In this document: positions 17,155 to 26,113 of the stretch, in pieces
Position numbering within the stretch: the first letter of the stretch is position 1
Layout of the letters: the number at the start of each line of letters is the position of its first letter
Origin: JBGMEA01 sp041447245
GTDB lineage: Bacteria > Bacillota > Clostridia > Eubacteriales > Anaerofustaceae
Assembly: GCA_041447245.1 (NCBI GenBank)
Contig: JBGMEA010000023.1
Coordinates: 1 to 64,000, forward strand
Reading direction: 5' to 3'
DNA length: 64,000 bases
Made by a program: the position numbers and the translations under genes
The notes under the pieces: model-generated
Seen by the model: only the letters and a program-made list of their open reading frames with translations
What the model was told of the DNA's origin: nothing
Database searches by the model: none

Positions 17155-18219
17155 TTATTCTGTAAGCCCGGCGATCCACTCTTTGTTTTCAATGAGTGCA
17201 CATCCGCCGCGGCTTTCTTTTAGCAGATGGTGATTGTCTCTGATTTCGCGCATCATTGGAGATTTCAATGCTTCCTTAAACGAGATCTCTTTTAAATTCA
17301 AATCGGAAAACGGAGCGAACGGACAGGCTTCCAATGCACCGGTTGAGCTGACATGAATAAATCCGCGGCCTGCCGCCATACATCCCCCGTAACGTTCTTC
17401 ATCGCCGGGGAGCAGAATAATGAGCATATCATATTGTTCCGTTAATGCATCCTCCATACGACGGAGTTCTGTTTTCTGATCCTCCGTCAAACAAATGTCA
17501 AAATTTCCGTCTGACGGGACATATTCGATCAGAAATGCGGCGCGGTTTCCAATTTCCTGAAGCTGTTTCAGATAATCTCCGTGCAGAATTTCCTCGAAAT
17601 TATTTACGGTCAGTGTGATGGAGGTTCCGAACAGCATCTTATTGCGATTGAGCGTCCGCATGATTTGCAGAGTGTTTTCATAAACGCCGATGCCTCTGCG
17701 GCTGTCGGTTCGATCCTGATCTCCTTCCAGACTGATGATCGGGAAAACATTTTTCATTTTGTCGATCTCAGCCGTCGCGTTACTGTCCAACAGCAATCCG
17801 TTGGTAAACAGCACAAAAACGGTGTCGGGATGTTTTTTGGGGATCGCAAGAATTCCTTCTTTCATGAGAGGTTCTCCTCCGGCAATCATCACGATGGATA
17901 CGCCGAGTTCGATGGACTCATCAATAATTCTCTCAATTTCATCGATCGTCATTTCATCTGTTTTTTCTCTGTTTTGCGCACAGGCATAACAGCCTTTGCA
18001 GGAGAGATTGCAATCATTTGTGATGCTGATGATTAAAATCGGAGGAACTGTGATATCTTCCGTTTCAAGAAGACAGCTTCTGATATCAGCCTGTTTTTTC
18101 ATTTTTGTTGCAATATCGATGAACTTTTTTGCGTAAGAAGGACGTTGCAGCAAAAAACGTTTATTTTGAATCAATGTTTTGGTAAGTGTGTCATTAAACA
18201 ATTTCAATGGTGCAGTCAT
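17155..18219 (-). CDS. radical SAM protein with C-terminal SPASM-like cysteines
   Basis: The 354-aa protein has the radical SAM cluster motif CNLSCKGCYAC (near 70-80), preceded by a Leu/Ile-rich first barrel strand, and the GGEP motif (near 117-120). Two further cysteine groups toward the C-terminus (GGCMAAG and GALEACPF) suggest a SPASM or twitch auxiliary cluster, common in peptide- or enzyme-modifying radical SAM proteins. The substrate is unknown. The start has GAGGT upstream. It ends the DUF2089 operon, 15 bases after the YvlD-like gene. No small precursor peptide is evident beside it, so a classic RiPP system is not supported. Confidence 0.85.
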   Translation of the reverse strand: MTAPLKLFNDTLTKTLIQNKRFLLQRPSYAKKFIDIATKMKKQADIRSCLLETEDITVPPILIISITNDCNLSCKGCYACAQNREKTDEMTIDEIERIIDESIELGVSIVMIAGGEPLMKEGILAIPKKHPDTVFVLFTNGLLLDSNATAEIDKMKNVFPIISLEGDQDRTDSRRGIGVYENTLQIMRTLNRNKMLFGTSITLTVNNFEEILHGDYLKQLQEIGNRAAFLIEYVPSDGNFDICLTEDQKTELRRMEDALTEQYDMLIILLPGDEERYGGCMAAGRGFIHVSSTGALEACPFAPFSDLNLKEISFKEALKSPMMREIRDNHHLLKESRGGCALIENKEWIAGLTE

Positions 18220-18234
18220 ATGGTTACCTCAATA

Positions 18235-18604
18235 TTATGATACATTCGCTGCGTGCTTTTTGTATCGATTGGTTCTGATAAATCGAATCAGGTCATCCGT
18301 GAACATCATAACAGCGGCAACCAAAAACATCAACCAAAATCCGTGTAAAAGAATCGTGCCGCAGATCGCGTTTGCGATGATCAACGTCAATAGATTCGCA
18401 AAGATACTTGCAATTCCGAATGTGATCAAATTAAACGGTAAAGCAATCAGGACGAGAATCGGGCGCAAAAGCGTATTTGTGATGGCCAAGCGTTAATGCA
18501 AGAAGCAGGATCCCCGGTACGGAGCTGATATGCAGAAACGGGAAAAGACTCAGTACCGTCAGCACGAAAAAATACGTAATGATTTTTAAAATAAGTTTTG
18601 TCAT
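18235..18604 (-). pseudogene. frameshifted phage-holin-4-like (YvlD family) membrane protein
   Basis: Two overlapping frames together encode one protein of the YvlD/PF04020 family. The N-terminal part starts at 18604 (MTKLILKIITYFFVLTVLSL..., GAGGT upstream) and reads LLLALTLG near 18490. Homology then continues only in another frame, as ITNTLLRPILVLIALPFN onward, to the stop at 18235. The first frame runs into a stop after 57 codons. One extra base in GGCCATC (around 18484-18488) explains the break. It could be a real mutation, a sequencing error or recoding. The family has about four membrane segments and unknown function, often with PspC/DUF2089-type genes. Confidence 0.75.
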
Positions 18605-18607
18605 TTG

Positions 18608-18886
18608 CTAGTACCTCAATAAAAATTTCACTTTGACGGAATCTTTCCCATGCCCGGCAGTGATATCAATCAGATCCAGATTCCCGTAGTTCTGTAATTC
18701 AGAGACAAAGGACTCCGCGCAATGAAAACACAACCAGACTTTTCTGTTGGCAAACCGAAACAGCGTTAGCAGATCGGTAAATCCGTCCAATACTTCATTC
18801 AGGCATCGGAACGGCAACAGAATCGGAATTGCGAACGAATTGATCCGCAGCTGCAGGATAATCCAGTGTGCTCGTTTAATCGACAT
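18608..18886 (-). CDS. hypothetical protein in the DUF2089 operon
   Basis: This 92-aa protein has no family I recognise. It starts MSIKRAHWIILQLRINSFAIP and is mixed alpha/beta in appearance, without a signal peptide or clear membrane segment, with two Cys (one in CFHC). The start overlaps the SHOCT-like gene by 11 bases and the stop is three bases from the start of the YvlD-like gene, so it is part of the operon. The location suggests it works with the YvlB/YvlD-like products, possibly at the membrane; this is context only. Confidence 0.65.
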   Translation of the reverse strand: MSIKRAHWIILQLRINSFAIPILLPFRCLNEVLDGFTDLLTLFRFANRKVWLCFHCAESFVSELQNYGNLDLIDITAGHGKDSVKVKFLLRY

Positions 18887-19286
18887 AAATTCTTACAACC
18901 GCTCCTTTTTCCGGGGTACCTGCTTCCACATTGACCAACTCTTCCGTTAATTCGCCGTTTTCAAACATTTCAATCAAACCTTTCAGATCGATTGCATCCA
19001 GGTTAATTCCCTTGTCGTTTAGGTCTGTTTTGACATCTTTGGGAACGAGAGAGAGAAGTCCTGCCGCTTTTTTTGCCACTGACAGAGGGATATTGACGTT
19101 GACTTTTGCTTGATTTTCAATATCCGGATCTGTTGCGTCGACACGAATGCGAAGCATGGATTTTGATGCCTTTGCAAGAGATTGCTTCTCCGGCGGGTGG
19201 ATCGCAGCAATCAGTTTTTCGCCTTCTTCCGGTGTGATTTTCCCTGATTTGACCATTTCAAGTACCTGTAGAATTTCTTCATTCAT
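18876..19286 (-). CDS. SHOCT-like / YvlB-type protein
   Basis: The 136-aa protein begins with a SHOCT-like helix pair (NEEILQVLEMVKSGKITPEEGEKLIAAI, residues 2-29), a short module found at protein ends in membrane-stress operons. The rest (45-136) is a predicted soluble domain with LRIRVDATD and VNVNIPLSVAKKA strands, resembling the N-terminal region of YvlB-like proteins. Function unknown. It follows the DUF2089 gene by 17 bases, and the same SHOCT-like helix recurs at the C-terminus of that protein, suggesting the two interact. Confidence 0.75.
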   Translation of the reverse strand: MNEEILQVLEMVKSGKITPEEGEKLIAAIHPPEKQSLAKASKSMLRIRVDATDPDIENQAKVNVNIPLSVAKKAAGLLSLVPKDVKTDLNDKGINLDAIDLKGLIEMFENGELTEELVNVEAGTPEKGAVVRIYVD

Positions 19287-19303
19287 TTTTTATACCATCT
19301 TTC

Positions 19304-19678
19304 TTATAGATTTTTCAGCATATCCGCAGCCTGATCGGCTGTGATTTCGCCATTGTTTAGCTTTTCGAAGATCGCTTTGCGCTCTTCTTTCACTGTATCA
19401 TTCGAAACAGTTGCGTGCAGGCCGAGTTTGCGGATCACTGCATCCAATTTGCCTCGGACAGTAGGATAAGAGATACCCAACTCTTTTTCGACATCTTTGA
19501 TGTTGCCTCTGCATTTAATGAATGTCAGAAGAAAATTGCTTTCTTCATCCGATAGATTGCAGAATTCGCATCCATTGAAGTGTCCGTTGAGTTCACTGCC
19601 ACACTTTTTGCACGTGAGTTTTGTGATTTCGTATTCACCGGCGCAAACCGGGCATACAGTAGGGGCTTTCAGTTTCAT
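19304..19678 (-). CDS. DUF2089 zinc-ribbon/HTH regulator
   Basis: This 124-aa protein has an N-terminal zinc ribbon (CPVC...CKKC, residues 9-27, with a further CEFC pair near 37), then a sigma70-r4-like HTH (ESNFLLTFIKCRGNIKDVEK and ISYPTVRGKLDAVIRKLG), and a C-terminal SHOCT-like tail (KLNNGEITADQAADMLKNL). It is the first gene of the operon and is likely its transcription factor. The 207-base divergent region upstream is over 85 percent AT by eye and contains several possible promoters. The target genes are unknown. Confidence 0.88.
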   Translation of the reverse strand: MKLKAPTVCPVCAGEYEITKLTCKKCGSELNGHFNGCEFCNLSDEESNFLLTFIKCRGNIKDVEKELGISYPTVRGKLDAVIRKLGLHATVSNDTVKEERKAIFEKLNNGEITADQAADMLKNL

Positions 19679-19830
19679 GATATTCCTCTTAATATTTAAT
19701 TTATGAAATAAATATACATTAAATAATAAAATATGTCAATTAAATAATTAACAATATCAATAATTATATTAATATTATTAATATATTATATAAATTAGTA
19801 TCTTATTCAAATAAATTCGATCAATAAATA

Positions 19831-19860
19831 TTGACTTGCTGCTTGGATTTCCTGTAAAAT
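19831..19860 (+). promoter_or_regulatory. promoter of the rpoZ-priA cluster
   Basis: TTGACT (19831-19836) and TAAAAT (19855-19860) are 18 bases apart, with the rpoZ start 26 bases downstream. It lies in the AT-rich divergent gap 19679-19885, where no gene is visible. Confidence 0.75.
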
Positions 19861-19885
19861 ATATGAAGAAAAGGAATGGTGAACC

Positions 19886-20116
19886 ATGAAAAACGTACAA
19901 ACCGATAGCTTGATTAAACCCTCAATCGATAATCTTCTTACGAAAGTTGAAAATAAATATGTGCTTTCTCTTCTCGCAGCCAGACGTGCCCGTGAATTGT
20001 TTGACGGAGACGAACCTTTGATTGATGAATATTACATTAATAAAGTAACAATGGCAATCAATGAAATCGACCAGGGAAAAGTAACATATACCAAATCTGA
20101 CGAACCAGCCGTTTAA
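19886..20116 (+). CDS. rpoZ: RNA polymerase omega subunit
   Basis: The 76-aa omega subunit helps assembly and stability of the core RNA polymerase. KPSIDNLLTKVENKYVLSLLAARRAREL (residues 11-38) is the conserved helix region that clasps beta-prime, and the length matches the short Firmicute form. AAGGA precedes the start. It begins the long plus-strand cluster and abuts priA. The gmk gene that usually sits upstream is absent here; the divergent neighbour is instead the DUF2089 operon. Confidence 0.93.
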   Translation: MKNVQTDSLIKPSIDNLLTKVENKYVLSLLAARRARELFDGDEPLIDEYYINKVTMAINEIDQGKVTYTKSDEPAV

Positions 20117-20119
20117 TCA

Positions 20120-22567
20120 ATGGAATACGCACAAGTATTTATCGACAATCCTTCGGCCGCGACCGATCAGGTTTATGATTATCGCGTGCCGGAACATATG
20201 AAGCAAATGATCGAGCCTGCCATGAGAGTAGCCGTTCCGTTCGGGAAGGGCAATCGTCTTTGTCAGGCTTTTGTGATTGGGTTGGATGACAGCTGTAACT
20301 ATGAAGCATCGAAAATAAAAGAAATTGCCGAGCTGATAGATATCGAACCTATTATTCCGCGATATCTGATTGATGTGGCTGTTTTTTTGCGGGAAGAATA
20401 TTTTTGCACATACGCGGAGGCAGTTCGCACAGTATTGCCGTCTACAGATCGGGCAATCAAAAAAGTGACCTATCAAAAAAATGATGCGATGATATTATCT
20501 AAGGAAGAATGTTCGGATGGATGCAGCAATGTATATGAAATAATTGTAAAAAATCCAGGGATTTCAGCCCAGAATATCAAAAGCAAAACGGGTTTTACAA
20601 CTGAAACAGTGAAGCAAGAACTTGGTTGGTTGCTGAAAAAACATTATATAGAATCCGCGGAGAGCTTTCTGACAGGAAGAAAAGAGCTGTACGAAGATTG
20701 GTTCTTTATAGACGATGCGGAAGTATCGTTGGAAGATTACCTGATGATTGTCGGAACTCGGGCGAAAAAACAGCGAGAGATTGTTTCGTATCTTTATCTC
20801 CACACGGAAGGGGTGTCGAAAAAAGAACTGCAGGATCAAACCGGTGCCACTTCAACAATGATCCAAAAATTGATGGATTTATTTCTAATCAGAGTGCAGA
20901 AAAAAAAGATAGAATCTTTGCCGTCAAGTACTCCAATCGAAGACGCTCAGGTGCTCAACTCGGATCAGGAAAAAGCTTTGAACGAATATTTGTCAGACAG
21001 CATCGAAGAAAATAAATTTCTCTTGTTTGGTGTGACGGGAAGCGGAAAGACGGCAGTTTATTTTCGTATGTTCAAGGAAATGATTGTCAACGGGAAACAG
21101 TGCCTTTTGCTTGTCCCGGAGATTTCACTGACTCCTCAAATGATGGCATTGGTGAAATCTTGTTTTGGAGACATCGTTGCCGTTATGCATTCCAAGCTTA
21201 CTCCGAACGAACGATATGAGGAATTTCTCAAAGTGAAAAGCGGCGCTGCCAAAATCGTTCTGGGAGCACGGTCTGCTTTGTTCATGCCGTTTCGCGAGCT
21301 CGGGCTGATTGTGGTGGATGAAGAACACGAGACGTCCTATAAGTCATCACAGTCACCCAGATATGACACGGTGGAGGTGGCCAATTATATCTCAGATAGG
21401 CTTGGCTGCCATTTGATCCTGTCCAGCGCAACGCCTTCGCCGGAAACATATTGGAAAGCATTGTCAGGGCAGTATCATTTGCTCCATCTTCCGAACCGAG
21501 CCAACGGAACGCCGCTTCCGGCGATCAGCATGATCGATATGCGCGCAGAGCTATACAGCGGAAACCGAACACCGATCAGTCGTGCTCTGAAAACAAAAAT
21601 CAAAGATCGGCTCCAAAAGAAAGAGCAGATCGTTTTATTCCTCAACAGAAGAGGCTATAATACTTATGTATTCTGCCGCTCTTGCGGTTACATCGAAAAA
21701 TGTCCGAATTGTGATGTTTCGCTGACGTATCATATTCATGATCAATCAATGAGCTGTCATTATTGCGGCTATAAAAAACAGATGCCGCAAACCTGTCCGT
21801 CCTGCGGCAGCGAGAAAATCAAACATATGGGAACCGGAACGGAAAAAATCGAACAGTTTATCAAACAGTTATTTCCTTCTGCACGTGTGTTACGGCTTGA
21901 TTCGGACACCGCACGGTATAAAGGAGCATATGAATCGATTTTGGGAAGTTTCGCAAAAGGGGATGCCGATATCCTCATCGGAACGCAGATGGTGGTCAAG
22001 GGACTTGACTTTGGCAATGTTTCTTTGGTTGGGATTTTGCTTGCGGATACGTCTTTGAACTTTCCCGACCTGAACGCTGCAGCCCGGACATATCAGTTGA
22101 CCGAGCAGGCTGCCGGGAGAGCGGGAAGGCGTGCGGAGCAGGGAGAAGTGATCCTTCAGACCTATCAGCCCGATGACCCGACATTGGTCTTTGCTTCGCT
22201 TCACGATTACGATGGATTTTATCAGTATGATATTGCTCATCGCAAGAAAATGGAATACCCTCCGTTTACCGAAATCATAGGAATTTTTACGGCGAGTGCT
22301 TCGGAAGAGGAAAGTCTGAAAGACTGCTTGGATCTGTATGAAAAAGTCAAACGGATTGCATTGGATTTGCGAGACGAAAGAGTAAAACTCTATGAGCCTG
22401 CGCCTGCATTTATTCAAAAGTTGAAAAATAAATTTATTTATCATATGTTGGTTCGATATCCCAAGGACAGTGTATTCAAAAAAAGTTTTCGGAATGAATA
22501 CAATGAAATAAAAGTATCATTGAAATCGAATGTGTTCGTGGAAATCAATCCGATCACATTATTGTAA
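20120..22567 (+). CDS. priA: primosomal protein N' (replication restart helicase)
   Basis: The 815-aa PriA reloads the replisome at stalled forks. It has an N-terminal 3'-binding domain (1-105), a winged-helix region, helicase domain 1 with Walker A GVTGSGKT (near 300) and DEEH box, zinc-binding cysteines CRSCGYIEKCPNCD...CHYCGY...CPSCGS (near 520-560), helicase domain 2 with QMVVKGLDF and AAGRAGR, and a C-terminal domain. The length is slightly above typical. It starts three bases after the rpoZ stop with no strong RBS, so it is probably coupled. The order priA-def-fmt-rsmB is conserved in Bacillota. Confidence 0.96.
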   Translation: MEYAQVFIDNPSAATDQVYDYRVPEHMKQMIEPAMRVAVPFGKGNRLCQAFVIGLDDSCNYEASKIKEIAELIDIEPIIPRYLIDVAVFLREEYFCTYAEAVRTVLPSTDRAIKKVTYQKNDAMILSKEECSDGCSNVYEIIVKNPGISAQNIKSKTGFTTETVKQELGWLLKKHYIESAESFLTGRKELYEDWFFIDDAEVSLEDYLMIVGTRAKKQREIVSYLYLHTEGVSKKELQDQTGATSTMIQKLMDLFLIRVQKKKIESLPSSTPIEDAQVLNSDQEKALNEYLSDSIEENKFLLFGVTGSGKTAVYFRMFKEMIVNGKQCLLLVPEISLTPQMMALVKSCFGDIVAVMHSKLTPNERYEEFLKVKSGAAKIVLGARSALFMPFRELGLIVVDEEHETSYKSSQSPRYDTVEVANYISDRLGCHLILSSATPSPETYWKALSGQYHLLHLPNRANGTPLPAISMIDMRAELYSGNRTPISRALKTKIKDRLQKKEQIVLFLNRRGYNTYVFCRSCGYIEKCPNCDVSLTYHIHDQSMSCHYCGYKKQMPQTCPSCGSEKIKHMGTGTEKIEQFIKQLFPSARVLRLDSDTARYKGAYESILGSFAKGDADILIGTQMVVKGLDFGNVSLVGILLADTSLNFPDLNAAARTYQLTEQAAGRAGRRAEQGEVILQTYQPDDPTLVFASLHDYDGFYQYDIAHRKKMEYPPFTEIIGIFTASASEEESLKDCLDLYEKVKRIALDLRDERVKLYEPAPAFIQKLKNKFIYHMLVRYPKDSVFKKSFRNEYNEIKVSLKSNVFVEINPITLL

Positions 22568-22579
22568 ACAGGAGGAACT

Positions 22580-23095
22580 ATGGCTATCAGAAATATCAGG
22601 GTCGAAGGGGACGAAATACTGAAAAAGAAAAGCAGAACGGTTGACGCAATTGATGACAGAATCAAAATGATTCTGGATGATATGGCTGAAACCATGTATG
22701 CAGCAAACGGGCTCGGGCTTGCCGCCGTGCAGGTCGGGGTGCTCAGACGGCTTGTGACGATTGATGTCGGAAATGGGTTGGTTAAGCTGATCAATCCTGT
22801 AATCATTGCAAAAGAAGGGGAAGAGGTGAAGAGAGAAGGTTGCCTGAGTGTGCCTGAATTGCACGGAATGGTGAAGCGCCCGATCAGCGTTACGGTGAAA
22901 GCCCTGAATGAAGACGGAGAAGAATTGACCATCGATGCTACGGGTTTGTATAAAAAAGCACTCTGCCACGAATTGGATCATTTGGAAGGTGTTTTGTTTA
23001 CCGATATCGCGGAACAGGTGTTCAGTGCAAGCGAACCGTTCGAGGATGAAGATGACGACCTGGATTTTGAGGATGAAGAAAACGAGGAACTCTGA
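22580..23095 (+). CDS. def: peptide deformylase
   Basis: This 171-aa metalloenzyme removes the formyl group from nascent N-terminal Met. The three motifs are GLGLAAVQVG (canonical GLAAPQIG), EGCLSVPE (metal Cys) and HELDHLEG (metal His pair and catalytic Glu). The Pro-to-Val change in motif 1 is mild. An unusually acidic C-terminal tail (about 155-171, nearly all Glu/Asp) is present; its role is unknown. The RBS AGGAGG is strong. The stop overlaps the fmt start (TGATG), pairing the enzymes that add and remove formyl. Confidence 0.96.
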   Translation: MAIRNIRVEGDEILKKKSRTVDAIDDRIKMILDDMAETMYAANGLGLAAVQVGVLRRLVTIDVGNGLVKLINPVIIAKEGEEVKREGCLSVPELHGMVKRPISVTVKALNEDGEELTIDATGLYKKALCHELDHLEGVLFTDIAEQVFSASEPFEDEDDDLDFEDEENEEL

Positions 23096-24030
23096 TGCGG
23101 ATTGTTTACATGGGCACGCCGGATTTCGCGGTAGCGCCGCTGAAAGCAATTTACGAAGCAGGACATGAACTCCTTGCTGTCGTGACACAGCCGGACAAAC
23201 CTAATTCCAGAAGAGGCAAAGAGATTATTTTTTCTCCTGTCAAACAGACTGCATTGGGAATGAATCTGCCGATCATTCAACCAAGCAAAGCCTCCGATTC
23301 GGAATTTATTGCATATCTCAGGTCTCTGAATGCAGATATGTTTGTAGTGTGTGCATACGGGCAGCTCTTGGGTATCGAAATTTTAAATATGACAAAATAC
23401 GGATGCGTCAACATTCACGCTTCTCTGCTTCCGAAATACAGAGGTGCCGCACCGATTCATCGCGCTATCATGAATGGCGAGACCGAAACCGGAGTTACGT
23501 TAATGTATATGGATAAAGGGCTGGATACCGGTGATATGATGATTGCAGAAGCGATTTGTATTGAACAAAATGATACTGCGGGTATTCTGTTTGATCGATT
23601 GAGCATAGTTGGGTCGTCATTGATTATCAAAGGTATCACGCTCTTGTCGGAAGGTTGTGCTCCCAGAATCCCGCAGGATGAAACATTGAGCAGTTATGCA
23701 CAGAAGATCAAGAAAAATGAGTGTCGGATCGATTTTACAGAAGACGCGAAATCCGTTCATGACAGAATCAGGGGGTTGAATCCTTTCCCGACCGCATATA
23801 CGACATTTAATGAGAAAATAATCAAACTGTATGATTCGAAATTATTGAGTGAATGTTATAATAGCGATGCAGGAACGTTGGTTAAAACAGTCGGTCAGGG
23901 AATTGTCGTTGCATGCGGACACGGAAGCGTTTTGATTGAGACGTTAAAGCCCGAGGGAAAGCGTTTCATGGAAGCTTCGGAGTTTTGGGCGGGACTGCAG
24001 AATAAAAATAATGCCATATTCGGCAAATAG
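23095..24030 (+). CDS. fmt: methionyl-tRNA formyltransferase
   Basis: The 311-aa enzyme formylates initiator Met-tRNA using 10-formyl-tetrahydrofolate. MRIVYMGTPDFAV opens the Rossmann formyltransferase domain. VNIHASLLPKYRGAAPIH carries the catalytic Asn/His, and the Asp of the triad is in DKGLDTGDM. The C-terminal OB-like tRNA-binding domain covers roughly 205-311. It is coupled to def by a one-base stop-start overlap. Confidence 0.96.
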   Translation: MRIVYMGTPDFAVAPLKAIYEAGHELLAVVTQPDKPNSRRGKEIIFSPVKQTALGMNLPIIQPSKASDSEFIAYLRSLNADMFVVCAYGQLLGIEILNMTKYGCVNIHASLLPKYRGAAPIHRAIMNGETETGVTLMYMDKGLDTGDMMIAEAICIEQNDTAGILFDRLSIVGSSLIIKGITLLSEGCAPRIPQDETLSSYAQKIKKNECRIDFTEDAKSVHDRIRGLNPFPTAYTTFNEKIIKLYDSKLLSECYNSDAGTLVKTVGQGIVVACGHGSVLIETLKPEGKRFMEASEFWAGLQNKNNAIFGK

Positions 24031-24045
24031 CAGGAGTGAACATTC

Positions 24046-24729
24046 ATGTATTTCATGTGGTACAGTGCATATTGGGTTATTTTACCCGGTTTGCTGATCG
24101 CAATATATGCTCAATTCAGAGTGAACTCAACATACAGTCAGTATAAGCAGGTTGCTAATAACAGAGGGCTGAGCGGAGGCGATGCCGCCCGCATGATATT
24201 GGATGCGAACGGATTGTCGGACGTACGTATCGGCCGCAGCGGGGGAACGCTCAGCGACAATTACAACCCGAAAGACAAGATGCTGAATCTTTCGCAGGAA
24301 GTGTTAAACGGAAGAAGCATCGCGGCCATCAGCATTGCAGCCCACGAATGCGGACATGCGATTCAGCATAAAGAAGAATATGCTCCGGTCAAAATCAGAA
24401 CAGCCATGGTTCCTGTTGTCAACATTGCGTCCATGTTTTCCTGGGTATTGATTATCGCGGGATTTATTTTCAGTCTTTTCAACATGACAATGATCGGGAT
24501 CATTTTTTTCAGTACGACCGTTGTCTTTCAACTTGTGACATTGCCTGTAGAATTCAATGCTTCGTCGCGGGCATTGGTTCAATTAAGAACGTTGGGCATT
24601 GCGACCGAACCCGAAATTTACGGTGCAAAAAAAGTGTTGAGCGCGGCCGCTTTGACATATGTCGCTGCACTGGTTGTAGCCATTTTGCAATTGCTGCGAT
24701 TGCTTCTGATTTTCGGACGCAGAAATTAA
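24046..24729 (+). CDS. zinc-dependent membrane peptidase (YugP family)
   Basis: The 227-aa membrane protein has an N-terminal TM segment (5-22), the metalloprotease motif HECGHAIQH (near 104-112) and three further hydrophobic segments (about 128-150, 152-175 and 200-222). YugP-like proteins are predicted neutral zinc peptidases of unknown substrate. AGGAG precedes the start. It sits between fmt and rsmB, a place where this family is often found in Bacillota. Confidence 0.9.
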   Translation: MYFMWYSAYWVILPGLLIAIYAQFRVNSTYSQYKQVANNRGLSGGDAARMILDANGLSDVRIGRSGGTLSDNYNPKDKMLNLSQEVLNGRSIAAISIAAHECGHAIQHKEEYAPVKIRTAMVPVVNIASMFSWVLIIAGFIFSLFNMTMIGIIFFSTTVVFQLVTLPVEFNASSRALVQLRTLGIATEPEIYGAKKVLSAAALTYVAALVVAILQLLRLLLIFGRRN

Positions 24730-24759
24730 GAAATCGATTCCGTTTTTAAGGATTATAAA

Positions 24760-26112
24760 ATGAAAATAAATATATCACCCGCAAGAACTGCGGCATATAA
24801 AATTCTCTTCGATGTTTTCGAGAATGGGGCGTTCAGCAATATTGCGATCAATCGACATATCGATCTCTCGCTGAAAAATCCGAACGACAGAAAACTGGCA
24901 GTGCATCTGGTATATGGAACAATCAAAAAAAAGAACAGACTGGAAGCCGTTCTTTCAGGGCTGTCGAATATCCCGATCGACAAAATCCATCCGAGCATTC
25001 GGGTGATTTTGTTTTTCAGTCTCTATCAGATTATATATATGGACAAAATTCCCGAATATGCGATCGTGAACGATGCGGTTAATATGTGCAAATTTTACGG
25101 GCAGCCATCTGCCGTATCTTTTGTGAATGCAATTCTTCGGAACGCCCTAAGACAAAAAGCATCGTATTCTGTAAGAAACAGTTCCGATGCGATGCTGGTA
25201 CTTGATGAAGAATACGGGTTTCCCCGTTGGATTTCGGAAATGTTGTTCTCACAATACGGAGCAGAGAAGATATTGAAATTTGCCAAAGCCTCCGAAGACG
25301 CGCCTGAAGTCAGCATCAAAGTCAACACTTTGAAGACAACAGAAGCAATTCTTGCGGATTCTTTGGCGGGAAAAGAGATCGTGACCGAAAAAACAATTAT
25401 TCCCGATTCTTTGTTTATCAAAAGTTCCGTGAATATATTCATGACGGAGGAATATCGAAACGGTTGGTTTTTTGCTCAGGATATTTCGGGAACGATTTGC
25501 GGTTATGCGCTGGATCCGCAGCCTGGAGATCGGATTATTGATTTATGCAGTGCTCCCGGAGGCAAGAGTTTTCATGCCGGAATTCTCTCTCATAATACGG
25601 ATATCCTTTCCTGTGACATCGTTACGAAAAAGCTGGAGCTTGTTAAACGCAGTGCACGGCAATTGGGGTTGAGCGGGATCCGTGCAGTAAAAAGAGATGC
25701 TGTGGTTATGAGGGCTGAGGAAAAGGAACTGTATGACCGAGTGATTTGCGATGTGCCTTGTTCGGGACTCGGAGTAATCAGAAGAAAACCCGAGATACTG
25801 TATCGGCTGAATGAAGATCATATGGCAGATCTGACTGCGTTGCAATCCAAAATTATCGCGAATGCATTGGACTATCTCAAACCCGGAGGGACAATGATCT
25901 ATTCGACCTGCACAATCAATCGGCTGGAAAATTCCGAGATTGTCCGAAAGGCACTTGCAAAGCGACAAGATGCAGAATTGGTTCCGATTACGCTGCCGTT
26001 TCAACTGCCTGTAAATCATCCTGAACTCTCTGACGGGATGTTGCAACTTTGGACGGATACGGACGGCTGTGACGGTTTTTTTATGGCAAAAATAAGAAAG
26101 AAGTCGGTTTAA
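24760..26112 (+). CDS. rsmB: 16S rRNA (cytosine-967-C5)-methyltransferase
   Basis: The 450-aa protein has an N-terminal NusB-like RNA-binding domain (5-140), a linker, and a C-terminal SAM methyltransferase domain with LCSAPGGKSFHAG (SAM site, near 262). The catalytic cysteine motifs are DVPCSGLG (near 333) and YSTCTINRLEN (near 385). It modifies C967 of 16S rRNA. AAGGATTATAAA precedes the ATG. It is followed after one base by rlmN, a second rRNA methyltransferase. Confidence 0.95.
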   Translation: MKINISPARTAAYKILFDVFENGAFSNIAINRHIDLSLKNPNDRKLAVHLVYGTIKKKNRLEAVLSGLSNIPIDKIHPSIRVILFFSLYQIIYMDKIPEYAIVNDAVNMCKFYGQPSAVSFVNAILRNALRQKASYSVRNSSDAMLVLDEEYGFPRWISEMLFSQYGAEKILKFAKASEDAPEVSIKVNTLKTTEAILADSLAGKEIVTEKTIIPDSLFIKSSVNIFMTEEYRNGWFFAQDISGTICGYALDPQPGDRIIDLCSAPGGKSFHAGILSHNTDILSCDIVTKKLELVKRSARQLGLSGIRAVKRDAVVMRAEEKELYDRVICDVPCSGLGVIRRKPEILYRLNEDHMADLTALQSKIIANALDYLKPGGTMIYSTCTINRLENSEIVRKALAKRQDAELVPITLPFQLPVNHPELSDGMLQLWTDTDGCDGFFMAKIRKKSV

Positions 26113-26113
26113 A

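Noticed and set aside
17155..19678. A RiPP peptide-modification cluster around the radical SAM gene
   Set aside because: No short precursor with a leader and core, no transporter or peptidase partner; the neighbours are a DUF2089 stress-type operon.
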